Source of the DNA: Kroppenstedtia guangzhouensis
GTDB taxonomy: Bacteria > Bacillota > Bacilli > Thermoactinomycetales > DSM-45169
Assembly: GCF_014637345.1 (NCBI RefSeq)
Contig: NZ_BMEX01000005.1
Location: forward strand, 254,792-318,791
Reading direction: 5' to 3'
DNA: 64,000 nucleotides
The notes below the pieces were generated by a model, which had not been told where the DNA came from, ran no database searches, and was given only the letters and a program-made list of their open reading frames with translations. The position numbers were made by a program, and so were the translations under genes. Of this stretch, positions 48,863-57,230 are shown piece by piece (the stretch's first letter is position 1; each line of letters starts with the position of its first letter).

Positions 48863-49132
48863 ATGGGAGCAAGCATTCAGATTCGATGGACCGATTTTTT
48901 CACTCAGGAAGCGGCGGAGAAGGTAGCCAAGTCTTTTGAATGGGTTCGACGGGACGAGGCAACAGACGAGATTCTATGCGGCGGAAACCTTCATATCTTC
49001 ACTGAAAACGAATGGACCCCTGAGATCCGGTCCGAGATTAAGAAGCGGATAAAGAAACCCGGTAATGGGGATCCGGATCTGCAGGATCAATTGAACCTCG
49101 ATACTAACAACCTTGGGACGGGTCAGGTGTAG
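48863..49132 (+). CDS. Small hypothetical protein upstream of a GerPA/GerPF-type gene
   Basis: The 89-residue product is hydrophilic, starting M-G-A-S-I-Q-I-R-W-T-D-F-F and ending L-D-T-N-N-L-G-T-G-Q-V. No family is recognised. The aspartate/asparagine-rich tail looks like that of the next gene, a spore germination protein, so a spore role is possible. No strong ribosome site precedes ATG 48863. A TTG at 48815 in the same frame would add 16 residues. Gene reality is moderately supported by position and frame. Confidence 0.5.
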   Translation: MGASIQIRWTDFFTQEAAEKVAKSFEWVRRDEATDEILCGGNLHIFTENEWTPEIRSEIKKRIKKPGNGDPDLQDQLNLDTNNLGTGQV

Positions 49133-49137
49133 GATGG

Positions 49138-49374
49138 ATGCCGGCCCATATCAGTGTCGGCGTAATCAAAAACAACAACCTGAGTCAGGGAGCGACGATC
49201 ACCTTGGGGGTGAATGTGGTTCAGAATCGCAATTCCACCAAGCAGAATATTGGAAATTTCGTAATCGGCGATGGGCACCAATCTTTGCCTACTGGTCAAG
49301 TGAACAACCTGGACAGTGATTTTCAGGATAGTCAAAGTATTGACTCCAATAACTATGCCGGAATCCAGGTGTAA
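49138..49374 (+). CDS. Spore germination protein of the GerPA/GerPF family
   Basis: A 78-residue protein with the plan of GerPA/GerPF proteins, which let germinants pass the spore coat. It starts M-P-A-H-I-S-V-G-V-I-K-N-N-N, and has a glycine/asparagine-rich middle with G-N-F-V-I-G-D. It ends N-N-L-D-S-D-F-Q-D-S-Q-S. It starts five bases after the preceding small gene, so the pair is probably one unit. Family match is by pattern only and is moderate. Confidence 0.65.
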   Translation: MPAHISVGVIKNNNLSQGATITLGVNVVQNRNSTKQNIGNFVIGDGHQSLPTGQVNNLDSDFQDSQSIDSNNYAGIQV

Positions 49375-49485
49375 TCATCCTCTCCGCACCACTGTTCTCC
49401 CCCCTGCATAGAATGAGGTGGGCATTCGGCCATCCGGTCATCGTTGCAGGGCCGAATCAACATCTCCGTCTGGGGGGAATTCATC

Positions 49486-51330
49486 ATGTGCGGGATCACC
49501 GGTTGGATCGATTGGAATCGGGACCTGAGCCGGGAACGACAAACGTTGGAAAGGATGAATCAGCAACTGACATGCGATGGACCGGACGGGGAGGGGATCT
49601 GGCAATCCCAACATGCAGGTCTGTGCCACCGGCAGTTGCTCGGTACCGACCCCGAAGTCTTCTCCCAACCGATGGTACGTCGATTCGGGAACAGGAATCT
49701 AATCATCACTTTTTACGGGAAACTGTTTGACACAGGGGATTTGTCCCGGGAATTGAAATCCCGAGGATACCCCGTGCATAGCCCTTCCGACCCGGAACTG
49801 GTCTTGGCAGCTTATGCAGAATGGGGGGATGCGGCTCCCGAACACCTGGACGGAATATTTGCTTTTGCAATTTGGGATGAAGGAGATCAAAGCCTGTTCA
49901 TGGCCCGGGACCGGTTCGGGATCAAGCCTCTTTTTTATACTGAGAGAGCAGGGGGAATCTTGTTTGCTTCGAAGTTGAAGGCATTGTTGGTCCATCCTGA
50001 GGTGGCGCCGGAAGTGGATGGGGAGGGATTGGCAGAGGTGCTGGTGATGGGACCCTCCAGAACTCCCGGACATGGGGTTTTTAAAGGGATCAGGGAACTT
50101 TTGCCCGGTTATGTGCTCAGAGCGAACCAAAATGGCATCCGCCACCATTCCTACTGGAGGCTGGAGAGCCAACCCCATGCCGATGATTTGGAGACTACAG
50201 TGCGACGTGTTCGGGAATTGTTTATGGATGCGGTTCAGCGCCAGTTGGATTCTGATGTGCCTGTGGGAGCGATGTTGTCCGGAGGGCTCGACTCCAGTGC
50301 CATCTCCGCCTGTGTCGCTGAAATCCTCCATAAGGAGGAGAGGGGACAGCTGCAAACTTTTTCCTTGGATTACGTGGGAAACGACCGGTTTTTCCGGCCG
50401 AATGAATTCCAGCCCCATGCCGATGCTCCCTGGGTGAATCGAATGGTGGAAAGGATCGGCTCCCAACACAACGAAATCCTGATAGATACCCCGGACTTGG
50501 TGACGGCGCTGAAGGATGCCGTCATAGCCCGTGATTTGCCTGGAATGGCTGATGTGGATTCATCCATGATTCTGTTTTGCAGAGAGATCCAAAAGCAGGC
50601 GATGGTGGTCTTCTCTGGAGAATGTGCCGACGAGGTGTTCGGAGGATACCCTTGGTTCCACCGACGGGAACTGACCCACGCCGCCACCTTTCCCTGGGCC
50701 CGCCTGATTGGGGAGAGGATCGGATTTCTCTCACCGGAGGTGATTCAAAAGATACGACCTTCGGAGTATGTGGCGGATCGCTACCGAGAGGCTTTGTCCG
50801 AGGTCTCCCGGTTGCCGGGGGAGGATCCGGAGGAAGCGCGAATCCGGGAGATTTTCCATCTCAACTTGACCCGGTGGATGCCTACATTGGTCGATCGGTT
50901 GGACCGGATGAGTATGGCAGCCGGACTGGAAGTGCGGGTTCCCTTCTGTGACCATCGCTTGGTGGAATATATCTGGAATGTTCCCTGGTCCATGAAAAAG
51001 AGCGAAGGAAGGGAGAAAGGGCTGTTGCGAAAGGCGATGGCGGGCCTTCTGCCAGAGGATGTATTGTGGCGGAAGAAGAGTCCTTTTCCCAAGACTCACA
51101 ACCCCGTCTACCTGGAACAGGTGGTGGATCAGGCGCTGGGGATCCTGAATGACGGAACATCACAGGTACTGGATCTTCTCAATATCGACGCCTGGCGCCG
51201 GTTTGCCGGTCAGGATTTGAAGGGGAGCCACTTTCCCTGGTTCGGCCAATTGATGAATGTTCCCCAGTGGTTCGCCTATCTGATTCAGTTGGATCAATGG
51301 ATGAGAGAATATCGCGTGATCATCAAGTAA
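49486..51330 (+). CDS. asnB: Asparagine synthase (glutamine-hydrolysing), AsnO-like
   Basis: This enzyme makes asparagine from aspartate with ammonia from glutamine. The 614-residue product starts M-C-G-I-T-G-W-I-D, leaving the nucleophile Cys at the N-terminus after Met removal. The glutaminase half is about 1-210; the ATP-pyrophosphatase loop S-G-G-L-D-S-S lies near 265. Length equals that of B. subtilis AsnO (YisO), which is important for sporulation. GGGGGGA lies upstream of ATG 49486. The upstream germination gene suggests a sporulation context. Confidence 0.93.
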   Translation: MCGITGWIDWNRDLSRERQTLERMNQQLTCDGPDGEGIWQSQHAGLCHRQLLGTDPEVFSQPMVRRFGNRNLIITFYGKLFDTGDLSRELKSRGYPVHSPSDPELVLAAYAEWGDAAPEHLDGIFAFAIWDEGDQSLFMARDRFGIKPLFYTERAGGILFASKLKALLVHPEVAPEVDGEGLAEVLVMGPSRTPGHGVFKGIRELLPGYVLRANQNGIRHHSYWRLESQPHADDLETTVRRVRELFMDAVQRQLDSDVPVGAMLSGGLDSSAISACVAEILHKEERGQLQTFSLDYVGNDRFFRPNEFQPHADAPWVNRMVERIGSQHNEILIDTPDLVTALKDAVIARDLPGMADVDSSMILFCREIQKQAMVVFSGECADEVFGGYPWFHRRELTHAATFPWARLIGERIGFLSPEVIQKIRPSEYVADRYREALSEVSRLPGEDPEEARIREIFHLNLTRWMPTLVDRLDRMSMAAGLEVRVPFCDHRLVEYIWNVPWSMKKSEGREKGLLRKAMAGLLPEDVLWRKKSPFPKTHNPVYLEQVVDQALGILNDGTSQVLDLLNIDAWRRFAGQDLKGSHFPWFGQLMNVPQWFAYLIQLDQWMREYRVIIK

Positions 51331-51343
51331 TATTCCGGTTATC

Positions 51344-51374
51344 GCCGCCGCTAATAAATCGGCGGCATTTTTTT
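51344..51374 (+). terminator. Terminator of asnB
   Basis: GCCGCCG, a nine-base loop and CGGCGGC are followed by ATTTTTTT. Confidence 0.9.
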
Positions 51375-51419
51375 ATGGGAAAAAATAAACGGAGTTTTTG
51401 TCGAACGGGTGTTAAATTA

Positions 51420-51438
51420 CGAACATATGTTCTATAAT
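51420..51438 (+). promoter_or_regulatory. LexA (SOS) box overlapping a -10 element
   Basis: CGAACATATGTTCT (51420-51433) fits the Bacillus LexA/DinR consensus CGAACRNRYGTTYG at all but the last base. A TATAAT -10 box begins at 51433, so bound LexA would block it. The -35 is weak. It lies 46 bases before the small gene at 51484. Confidence 0.75.
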
Positions 51439-51483
51439 TGAGACAAGGACTGAACCCGACCCACCTTCAAAAGGGGGCGATCT

Positions 51484-51612
51484 GATGGAAAAGTGGGTTC
51501 AATTGTTGGTGGCAGTTGTATCGTTGGTCCGAGTTCTTCTGGAGTTGCCGGAAACTCTGTTCAAATGGAAAAAGCAGCACCGGAAAAAGGGGCGCATCAA
51601 AGGCAGGCGCTG
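51484..51612 (+). CDS. Putative SOS-induced small membrane peptide
   Basis: A 42-residue peptide: M-E-K-W-V-Q-L-L-V-A-V-V-S-L-V-R-V-L-L-E-L-P-E-T-L-F-K, then a strongly basic tail (K-K-Q-H-R-K-K-G-R-I-K-G-R-R). One hydrophobic, amphipathic helix (about 4-20) is followed by 13 basic residues. AAGGGGG lies nine bases before ATG 51484. The LexA box upstream points to DNA-damage induction. Size, helix and control recall TisB-type toxins or YneA-type division inhibitors, but there is no sequence match. A hairpin follows at 51621. Confidence 0.65.
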
Positions 51613-51620
51613 AGGCTTTA

Positions 51621-51658
51621 AAAGGGGCAGCCATCCGGGAGAGGGAGGGCTGCTCTTT
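51621..51658 (+). terminator. Terminator-like hairpin after the small peptide gene
   Basis: GGGCAGCC, a 14-base loop and GGGCTGCTC followed by TTTC, ten bases after the stop codon. Confidence 0.55.
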
Positions 51659-51667
51659 CGGTGGGGG

Positions 51668-51697
51668 TTGCGTCCTATGACATCCATCTGATATGAT
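51668..51697 (+). promoter_or_regulatory. Promoter of tRNA-Arg(CCT)
   Basis: TTGCGT (51668-51673), 18 bases and TATGAT (51692-51697) lie 15 bases before the tRNA. Confidence 0.6.
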
Positions 51698-51712
51698 ATA
51701 GATTGAAATCAT

Positions 51713-51788
51713 ACGCCCGTAGCTCAGTGGATAGAGCAGTGGTTTCCTAAACCACGTGTCGGAGGTTCGATTCCTCTCGGGCGTGCCA
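51713..51788 (+). tRNA. tRNA-Arg (CCT)
   Basis: A 76-base tRNA with acceptor ACGCCCG/CGGGCGT, anticodon stem GTGGT/ACCAC with loop TTCCTAA (anticodon CCT), T-arm GGAGGTTCGATTCCTC and encoded CCA. All stems pair. A terminator lies at 51799. Confidence 0.95.
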
Positions 51789-51798
51789 GAACGGCAGA

Positions 51799-51829
51799 GC
51801 CTCCCTGTTCAAGGGGAGGCGTTTCTTTT
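51799..51829 (+). terminator. Terminator of tRNA-Arg
   Basis: GCCTCCC, a seven-base loop, GGGGAGGC and then TTTCTTTT. Confidence 0.8.
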
Positions 51830-51857
51830 GCTTGGAAAAAGCGGGGGAGGTTGGCTC

Positions 51858-52460
51858 ATGCGCCCGGAAACCATTGAACAAATCTTTCAGTCGGCCGTCG
51901 AAGTTTTTGCTCACAGCGGTTTTGAGAGAGCCAAGATGGATGAGATCGCACGTCGTGCCGGGGTGGCCAAAGGAACGATCTATTATCATTTCAAGGGTAA
52001 GGAAGAGCTGTTTGTCGCCCTGATGAATGACGGTATGGAACGGATCATGGATCAACTGCGGCGACGGATGGAGGTGACGGAGGATCCAGTTCATCAATTG
52101 GAGGGTCTGTTGGAAGGATTGGTTGAATATCTTTACCATAACGGGACCTTTGCCAAATTGTTGATCAGTGAATCCTGGGGCTCCATTGAAAGGCAACATG
52201 AGTTTCGCGCCCGCCTTCGTGAATTGGTGGAACTGATCGAAGATGTGCTGGGCCGGGGGGGCGCCCGTGGATGTTTTCTTCCGGTAAAAGGGCACGATAC
52301 GGCCGTGGCTATTTTTGGAGCGGCCAGTGTGGCCGTGTTGCAGGATCTTTTTCGCGATCCGGATGAAAAACCGGCCCCTGAAGAACGGATAGGCGAAATG
52401 GCGGATCACCTCAAACAATTGATCTACAAAGGCGTAGTGGCCTCCCGATCAGGAAAATAA
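51858..52460 (+). CDS. TetR family regulator (YhgD-like)
   Basis: A 200-residue repressor with an N-terminal HTH (F-A-H-S-G-F-E-R-A-K-M-D-E-I-A-R-R-A-G-V-A-K-G-T-I-Y-Y-H-F, about 18-46) and a helical ligand domain. ATG 51858 follows GGGGGAGG; the upstream frame crosses the tRNA and is not coding. It precedes a YhgE/Pip membrane protein, as yhgD precedes yhgE in B. subtilis. A palindrome in the gap is its likely operator. Ligand unknown. Confidence 0.88.
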   Translation: MRPETIEQIFQSAVEVFAHSGFERAKMDEIARRAGVAKGTIYYHFKGKEELFVALMNDGMERIMDQLRRRMEVTEDPVHQLEGLLEGLVEYLYHNGTFAKLLISESWGSIERQHEFRARLRELVELIEDVLGRGGARGCFLPVKGHDTAVAIFGAASVAVLQDLFRDPDEKPAPEERIGEMADHLKQLIYKGVVASRSGK

Positions 52461-52486
52461 CCCTTTTCAAAAAGGAGTGTTCATTA

Positions 52487-52515
52487 TATAATCCCTTTTG
52501 TACTGACCAGTCAGT
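52487..52515 (+). promoter_or_regulatory. yhgE promoter and candidate TetR operator
   Basis: A TATAAT -10 (52487-52492) is preceded at 17 bases by TTTTCA. Ten bases downstream lies ACTGACCAGTCAGT (52502-52515), a near-perfect palindrome like TetR-family operators. Binding there would block transcription of the gene at 52550. Confidence 0.6.
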
Positions 52516-52549
52516 TCATGTTCGTGGAAGAAGGAGGGGGTTTTTCTCC

Positions 52550-54703
52550 ATGGGGTTGTGGCGAAAAAGGAGAAAGACAACACTTGCGCTAAATGAAATG
52601 ATTTGGAAAGAGCGTAAGTTGATTGTGGTGATATTGGGTATCCTTTGTATCCCTCTTTTATATAGCGGAATTTACCTGACGGCCTTTTTTGATCCTTATG
52701 ATCAGATGAAAAACCTGTCTGTGGCTGTTGTCAATGAAGATCAGGGAGCCAAGAACGACGGTGATAAGATTAATGTGGGAAAAGAATTGGTTGACCGTCT
52801 GAAGGATGACGATCAGTTCGGGTGGAAATTTGTGAACCGGTCGGAGATGGAGAATGGTTTGGAGAAAGGCAGATACCATCTGGCGGTGGTGATCCCGGAA
52901 GATTTCTCCCGTCACGCTACCAGTTTGAAAGATCCCAAGCCCCTGAAAGGTAAGCTTGAATATCGCGTGAACGAAGGAGCCAACTATCTCTCTTCCCAAA
53001 TCGGTCAGCGGATGATCCAGGGATTGCAGGATCATGTAAGAGAAAAGTTGATTCACACCTATGCGGAAGCTCTTTTTGAGGAGATGGAGGAATCCGCTGA
53101 TCAGTTGGATGAAGCGTCGGAGGGTGCCTCGGAACTGGCGGGGGCAACAGGAAGAGCGAAGAATGCAACTGGCCAGCTGGAGGAAGGGGCGATTCAACTG
53201 GTCTTTGGAGTGGACCGGTTGGACCAGGCCATCGGTAGCTTGACTGCTGGTGTCAGCGAACTGGTGAAAGGTCTGCACACTGCCGCAACCGGCGCGGATC
53301 AACTGAAGTCCGGGGCGGGCAAGTTGGACAGCGGCCTCGGTCAATTGGAATCGGGCATTGAAAAGGGAATGAAAGATTTGCCCCGTCTCAAAGAAGGAGC
53401 AGAACAGATCCGGGATGGAATCGGCCAATTCAAAGATATTATTCACAATCCGAAACTGGAACGGGGAGTGGGCGCGATCTCGGAGATTGCTCGCAAATTG
53501 CAGGGGCACAACAGTGAAGCGGATCGTCGCTTTGAACGGATGATTCAAAAATATCCCGAACTGGCCGATGACCCCGATGTGATTCAACTGAAGAGAACGC
53601 TGGACAACAGTCGAAGGGATCATTCTACCCTGTTGGATCGGGCGGCCCGTTTGGAACAGGATTTGAAACAGGCACAAAACGCCATCGATCGGATGTATGA
53701 GGGTCAGACCCAAGTGGTGGATGGAATCGGGGCGATTCAGAAGGGGATGGACCAGCAGCTGAAAGGTGTGAAGGAACTTCACTTTGGTGCCTCTCTCCTG
53801 TCCACAAAACTGGGAGAGCTGAAGGATGGCCTTGATAAGTTGGTTGCCGGCGGGGAAAAGCTGGATCAAGGCGTGGGACAGTTGTCGGAAGCCCCACGAA
53901 AACTGTCTGACGGTTTTTCCAAACTTTCCGCAGGATTAAAGGAACTGTCCCAAGGATTGGGTAAAATTTCCGATGAGCAAAACACCTTGGCTGACAAGTT
54001 GGCTGAAGGGGTGGATGCGGCGAGGGAGGCGCTGGCAGGAAAGGGTCTAAAGGCGGACCAGATGGCTGATCCCGTCCAGGTAGATAAAGATCGGGTGCAT
54101 CCGATTCCCAACTATGCCACGGGTTTTGCCCCCTACTTCATCTCCCTGTCTCTCTGGGTGGGCGCGATGATTTTCTTTACCGTCATGGATCTGAAACGGC
54201 CGTTGCTCGGGAATGACAACCGGCCACTCTCAGGCCTGTCCGCCCTGTTGATGGGCAGCCTGCAGGCGTTGCTGCTCATTTGGGTCCTGATTCACTTGGT
54301 GGGGATTGAACCGGTGCATGAAGGCTGGCTGTACCTGTTTGCAGTGATTACAGGCATTGTGTTTACATCGATCAATCACCTCCTGGTCTCAGCCTTTAAG
54401 GATGTGGGACGCTTTATCGCGATTTTGCTTCTGATGTTTCAACTCACCTCCAGCTCAGGCACCTATACAGCGGATCTGCTTCCCTCCTTCTTCCAGGGGA
54501 TCAGTCCTTTCTTGCCCATGACTTATTCGATTGAGGGGTTGCGGGCAGTTATCTCCACAGGGGATACGGCGGTGATCATGGATCAGGCTAAAATCCTGAT
54601 CGGAATCGGCATCGCGGCTTGGCTGTTGCGCAAGCTGGCGGAATGGCTGTGGCGGACCCTGCCTGGCAAGCTGAAATCGAAGACTGCAGTTGACAACGGA
54701 TAA
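52550..54703 (+). CDS. yhgE: YhgE/Pip family membrane protein
   Basis: A 717-residue membrane protein with one N-terminal transmembrane helix (about 25-47) and a long extracellular part. The latter is full of heptad-like repeats (L-x-x-G-x-x-x-L, S-G-A-G-K-L-D-S-G-L-G-Q-L). About five C-terminal helices follow. This is the plan of YhgE, phage-infection protein Pip and EsaA. These act as phage receptors or in surface and ESX-type export; the precise role here is unknown. The ABC2-like C-terminal core suggests export. ATG 52550 follows GAAGGAGGGGG. A strong terminator follows. Confidence 0.9.
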   Translation: MGLWRKRRKTTLALNEMIWKERKLIVVILGILCIPLLYSGIYLTAFFDPYDQMKNLSVAVVNEDQGAKNDGDKINVGKELVDRLKDDDQFGWKFVNRSEMENGLEKGRYHLAVVIPEDFSRHATSLKDPKPLKGKLEYRVNEGANYLSSQIGQRMIQGLQDHVREKLIHTYAEALFEEMEESADQLDEASEGASELAGATGRAKNATGQLEEGAIQLVFGVDRLDQAIGSLTAGVSELVKGLHTAATGADQLKSGAGKLDSGLGQLESGIEKGMKDLPRLKEGAEQIRDGIGQFKDIIHNPKLERGVGAISEIARKLQGHNSEADRRFERMIQKYPELADDPDVIQLKRTLDNSRRDHSTLLDRAARLEQDLKQAQNAIDRMYEGQTQVVDGIGAIQKGMDQQLKGVKELHFGASLLSTKLGELKDGLDKLVAGGEKLDQGVGQLSEAPRKLSDGFSKLSAGLKELSQGLGKISDEQNTLADKLAEGVDAAREALAGKGLKADQMADPVQVDKDRVHPIPNYATGFAPYFISLSLWVGAMIFFTVMDLKRPLLGNDNRPLSGLSALLMGSLQALLLIWVLIHLVGIEPVHEGWLYLFAVITGIVFTSINHLLVSAFKDVGRFIAILLLMFQLTSSSGTYTADLLPSFFQGISPFLPMTYSIEGLRAVISTGDTAVIMDQAKILIGIGIAAWLLRKLAEWLWRTLPGKLKSKTAVDNG

Positions 54704-54744
54704 GCACCGAAACGGGATGGTGATAATGGTCCTCTGAACGGAGA

Positions 54745-54788
54745 AAAACCCGCCCGTCTCCTGCAGGGAAGGAGACGGGCGGGTTTTG
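54745..54788 (+). terminator. Terminator of yhgE
   Basis: A 15-bp stem (AACCCGCCCGTCTCC and its complement) with nine-base loop and TTTT. Confidence 0.92.
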
Positions 54789-54895
54789 ATTATTTCCCAT
54801 TAAAAAGTGGCACGCAGTCTTTGTTGGCCGAGCATTGAGTAGGTCCTGGAGCAAAAGGACACAATTTTAGTAAACCATGTGGGAAGGAAGAAGAA

Positions 54896-55267
54896 ATGTT
54901 GAGATATGTAACAGGATTGTTGATTAAGTTTGTAATGACTGTCGTCATTTCATGGTTGGTTTTGGGAGCCTTCTTTGGAATTTCCTTTCCAGCCATACTG
55001 ACTGCAAGTGTGGTATTGACCGGTGTTTCGTTTTTAATCGGAGATTTGCTGATCCTGCCCAAATTCGGAAATGCGGTGGCGACGATCGCTGATCTGGGTC
55101 TTGTGTGGCTGGGAATCTGGGTTTTGGGTTCTTTTCTGTTTGAACAAGCGGTATCGTTGGGAGCTGCCTCTTTCATGTCAGCTTTCTTTATCGCGATTGG
55201 AGAAATATTGTTCCACAAGTATATGAAGAATCAAGTTTTAATGGATCCTGCGGGGGCTGTCGATTAG
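54896..55267 (+). CDS. DUF2512 (YndM-like) membrane protein
   Basis: A 123-residue protein with four transmembrane helices and the short pattern of the DUF2512 family: G-D-L-L-I-L-P-K-F-G-N near residue 50, then A-D-L-G-L-V-W-L. The family is common in Bacillales and has no known function. A GGAAGGAAGAAG ribosome site precedes ATG 54896. It stands alone between two terminator or repeat regions. Confidence 0.8.
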   Translation: MLRYVTGLLIKFVMTVVISWLVLGAFFGISFPAILTASVVLTGVSFLIGDLLILPKFGNAVATIADLGLVWLGIWVLGSFLFEQAVSLGAASFMSAFFIAIGEILFHKYMKNQVLMDPAGAVD

Positions 55268-55292
55268 CCGGAAAATCGGTGTTGGAAAGGTG

Positions 55293-55352
55293 TCACAGCG
55301 AGACTGGGAGCGAAATGACGTTGGGAGAAACTTGTGTTCCATGGGGGTAAAC
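55293..55352 (-). repeat. Copy D, fragment of the TIR-type repeat core
   Basis: CAGCGAGACTGGGAGCGAAA...GGGAGAAACTTGTG...ATGGGGGTAAACAG aligns with 6537-6597 of copy A (TAGCGAGAACGGGGGCGAAG...GGCGAGACTTGTG...ATGGGTGCAAAG). No terminal repeats are left. Confidence 0.45.
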
Positions 55353-55463
55353 AGCTCTGGTAAAAACATGATTCTAAAAACCCGAGGCTCATCGACATAC
55401 TTGATAAATCGTTGATGACTGGAATTGACGAGGGAATGCCCCCGTCTATTTTTTTGGGAGACA

Positions 55464-55509
55464 AAACGTAACTGTTACGATTTACAAAGAGGCGGAGTTC
55501 AGATATAAT
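55464..55509 (+). promoter_or_regulatory. Zur box and promoter of the zinc-uptake cluster
   Basis: AAACGTAACTGTTACGATTT (55464-55483) is a near palindrome close to the Bacillus Zur box (TCGTAATNATTACGA core). It overlaps the -35 TTTACA (55481-55486), which is 17 bases from a perfect TATAAT (55504-55509). Zinc-loaded Zur would block the promoter. The regulator itself is encoded downstream at 57231. Confidence 0.75.
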
Positions 55510-55575
55510 AACTTGGTAACCTGCAACAATAAGGAGGGGGTCCGCTGTTGATCGTGGATCGACGCGGGCGAGGAT

Positions 55576-56367
55576 ATGACGGAATCTGTACTGAAAATGG
55601 AACGGATCCATTTTTCATATAGTCGCCACCCAGTACTGAAGGGAGTAAACCTGACGCTGAGGTCCGGAGAATTCCTGGCAGTGGCTGGTCCCAACGGTTC
55701 GGGGAAATCGACATTGGTCAAGTTGGCCTTCGGTTCCATCCAACCGGATTCAGGAAGTATCTTTCTGTTTGGAAAACCGGTGAGCCGGTTTAAGGAGTGG
55801 TCCCGGATCGGCTATGTTTCCCAAAAGGCCAACAGCTTCAATCTTGATTTTCCAGCCACAGTCAGGGAAGTGGTGGCTTCGGGACTTTACGGGAAGCTGG
55901 GGCTCTTGCGGCGGATGAAGAGACAACACTGGTTGCGTGTGGAAGAAGCGATTCATCAGGTCGGCCTCAGTGCTCTGGCCGGTCAGCGGATCGGCCACCT
56001 CTCCGGCGGTCAGCAACAACGAACTTTTATCGCCAGAGCGCTGGTGAGTGATCCGGATCTCATGATCCTCGATGAGCCCACCGTCGGGGTGGACTCCCGC
56101 TCTGCCCAAGATTTTCACCGCTTGCTGGGTCGCCTTCACCGGGAAAAGGGTCTCTCTCTTTTATTGATCACCCATGATCTCCAAGCGGTGACCGATGTGG
56201 TGGATCGGGTGGTCTGGTTGGACCGGGGGCACTTTGTTGCTGAGGAGGATGCCGGTCCACCGGTCTGGGAGGAGGAAGACCGGATCCTGATGGCGTCCGG
56301 TGACGTTGCAGGGAAAGAGATCCGGGAGGGAGGGGTGGATGCGAAATCGGCGCATCCTCTGTTATGA
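55576..56367 (+). CDS. znuC: Zinc ABC transporter ATP-binding protein (ZnuC/AdcC-like)
   Basis: ATPase of a high-affinity zinc importer. The 263-residue product has Walker A G-P-N-G-S-G-K-S-T (about 36-44), Q-loop V-S-Q-K-A, signature L-S-G-G-Q-Q-Q-R and Walker B L-M-I-L-D-E-P-T-V-G-V-D. The Mn/Zn subfamily is shown by the pairing with a ZnuB-type permease and Zur. The stop overlaps the permease start by four bases. No znuA solute-binding gene is present in the cluster. Confidence 0.9.
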   Translation: MTESVLKMERIHFSYSRHPVLKGVNLTLRSGEFLAVAGPNGSGKSTLVKLAFGSIQPDSGSIFLFGKPVSRFKEWSRIGYVSQKANSFNLDFPATVREVVASGLYGKLGLLRRMKRQHWLRVEEAIHQVGLSALAGQRIGHLSGGQQQRTFIARALVSDPDLMILDEPTVGVDSRSAQDFHRLLGRLHREKGLSLLLITHDLQAVTDVVDRVVWLDRGHFVAEEDAGPPVWEEEDRILMASGDVAGKEIREGGVDAKSAHPLL

Positions 56368-57218
56368 TGGACATGATTCTTCATTATGAATTTATGCAAC
56401 GGGCGCTCATCGCCGGACTGATCATCGGGGGGATTGCTCCGATGGTCGGACTTTTCCTGGTGGTGAGAAGACTCTCCCTGATCGCCGATGCCCTGGCCCA
56501 TGTCACTTTGTCCGGAGTGGCGGCGGGTCTCCTGTTGCAAAAGCATGTTCCCTTATTCCAGTCGTGGAATCCGTTATATATGGGGATGGGATTTTCGGCG
56601 GGGGCAGCCCTTTTTGTTGAGCGTTTTCGCCATTTGCATCGCTCTTACCAGGAACTGGCGATACCGGTGATTCTCTCCGGCGGGGTGGGTCTCGGAGTGG
56701 TGTTGATCAGCGCCGCCGACGGGTTCAATGTGGATGTGGCGGGTTATCTTTTTGGCAGTATTTTGGCTGTGGACAAGTCCGATCTGATGGCGATCATCTC
56801 GGCGGGCATGTTGGCGACGGTGATGGTGATTCTTTTTTACAAAGAGTTGTTTGTACTCTCCTTCGATGAAGAGGCTGCGGTGTTTTCAGGGGTGCCCCGC
56901 CGCCGGATCCTTCTCCTCTTCAGCCTGGTGACGGCACTGGTGATTACTGCTTCCATCCGTGTCGTCGGCATTCTGTTGGTTTCGGGGTTGGTCACTTTGC
57001 CGGTGGCCGCCGGTATGCAATTGGCATCCAGCTTTCGGCAGGCTTTGTTCTTGTCGGTGCTTCTCGCCGAGATTTCCGTTTTAAGTGGATTGGTGGCCGC
57101 TTTTTATCTGGATTGGGCGTCGGGAGGGACCATCATTCTCGTCTCCATCCTGATCCTGCTGCTGGTGACGGGAGGAAAACGACTGTTTCGGAGCTTGGCC
57201 AAGGGAAGAAAGATTTAG
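56364..57218 (+). CDS. znuB: Zinc ABC transporter permease (ZnuB/AdcB-like)
   Basis: A 284-residue permease with about eight membrane segments of the ABC-3 family. Conserved features are R-R-L-S-L-I-A-D-A-L-A-H-V-T-L-S-G-V-A (about 35-53) and G-A-L-F-G-S-like G-Y-L-F-G-S-I-L. It translocates zinc with the upstream ATPase; the two genes overlap by four bases. It lies 12 bases before zur. Confidence 0.9.
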   Translation: MMDMILHYEFMQRALIAGLIIGGIAPMVGLFLVVRRLSLIADALAHVTLSGVAAGLLLQKHVPLFQSWNPLYMGMGFSAGAALFVERFRHLHRSYQELAIPVILSGGVGLGVVLISAADGFNVDVAGYLFGSILAVDKSDLMAIISAGMLATVMVILFYKELFVLSFDEEAAVFSGVPRRRILLLFSLVTALVITASIRVVGILLVSGLVTLPVAAGMQLASSFRQALFLSVLLAEISVLSGLVAAFYLDWASGGTIILVSILILLLVTGGKRLFRSLAKGRKI

Positions 57219-57230
57219 GAGGGATAAGCG

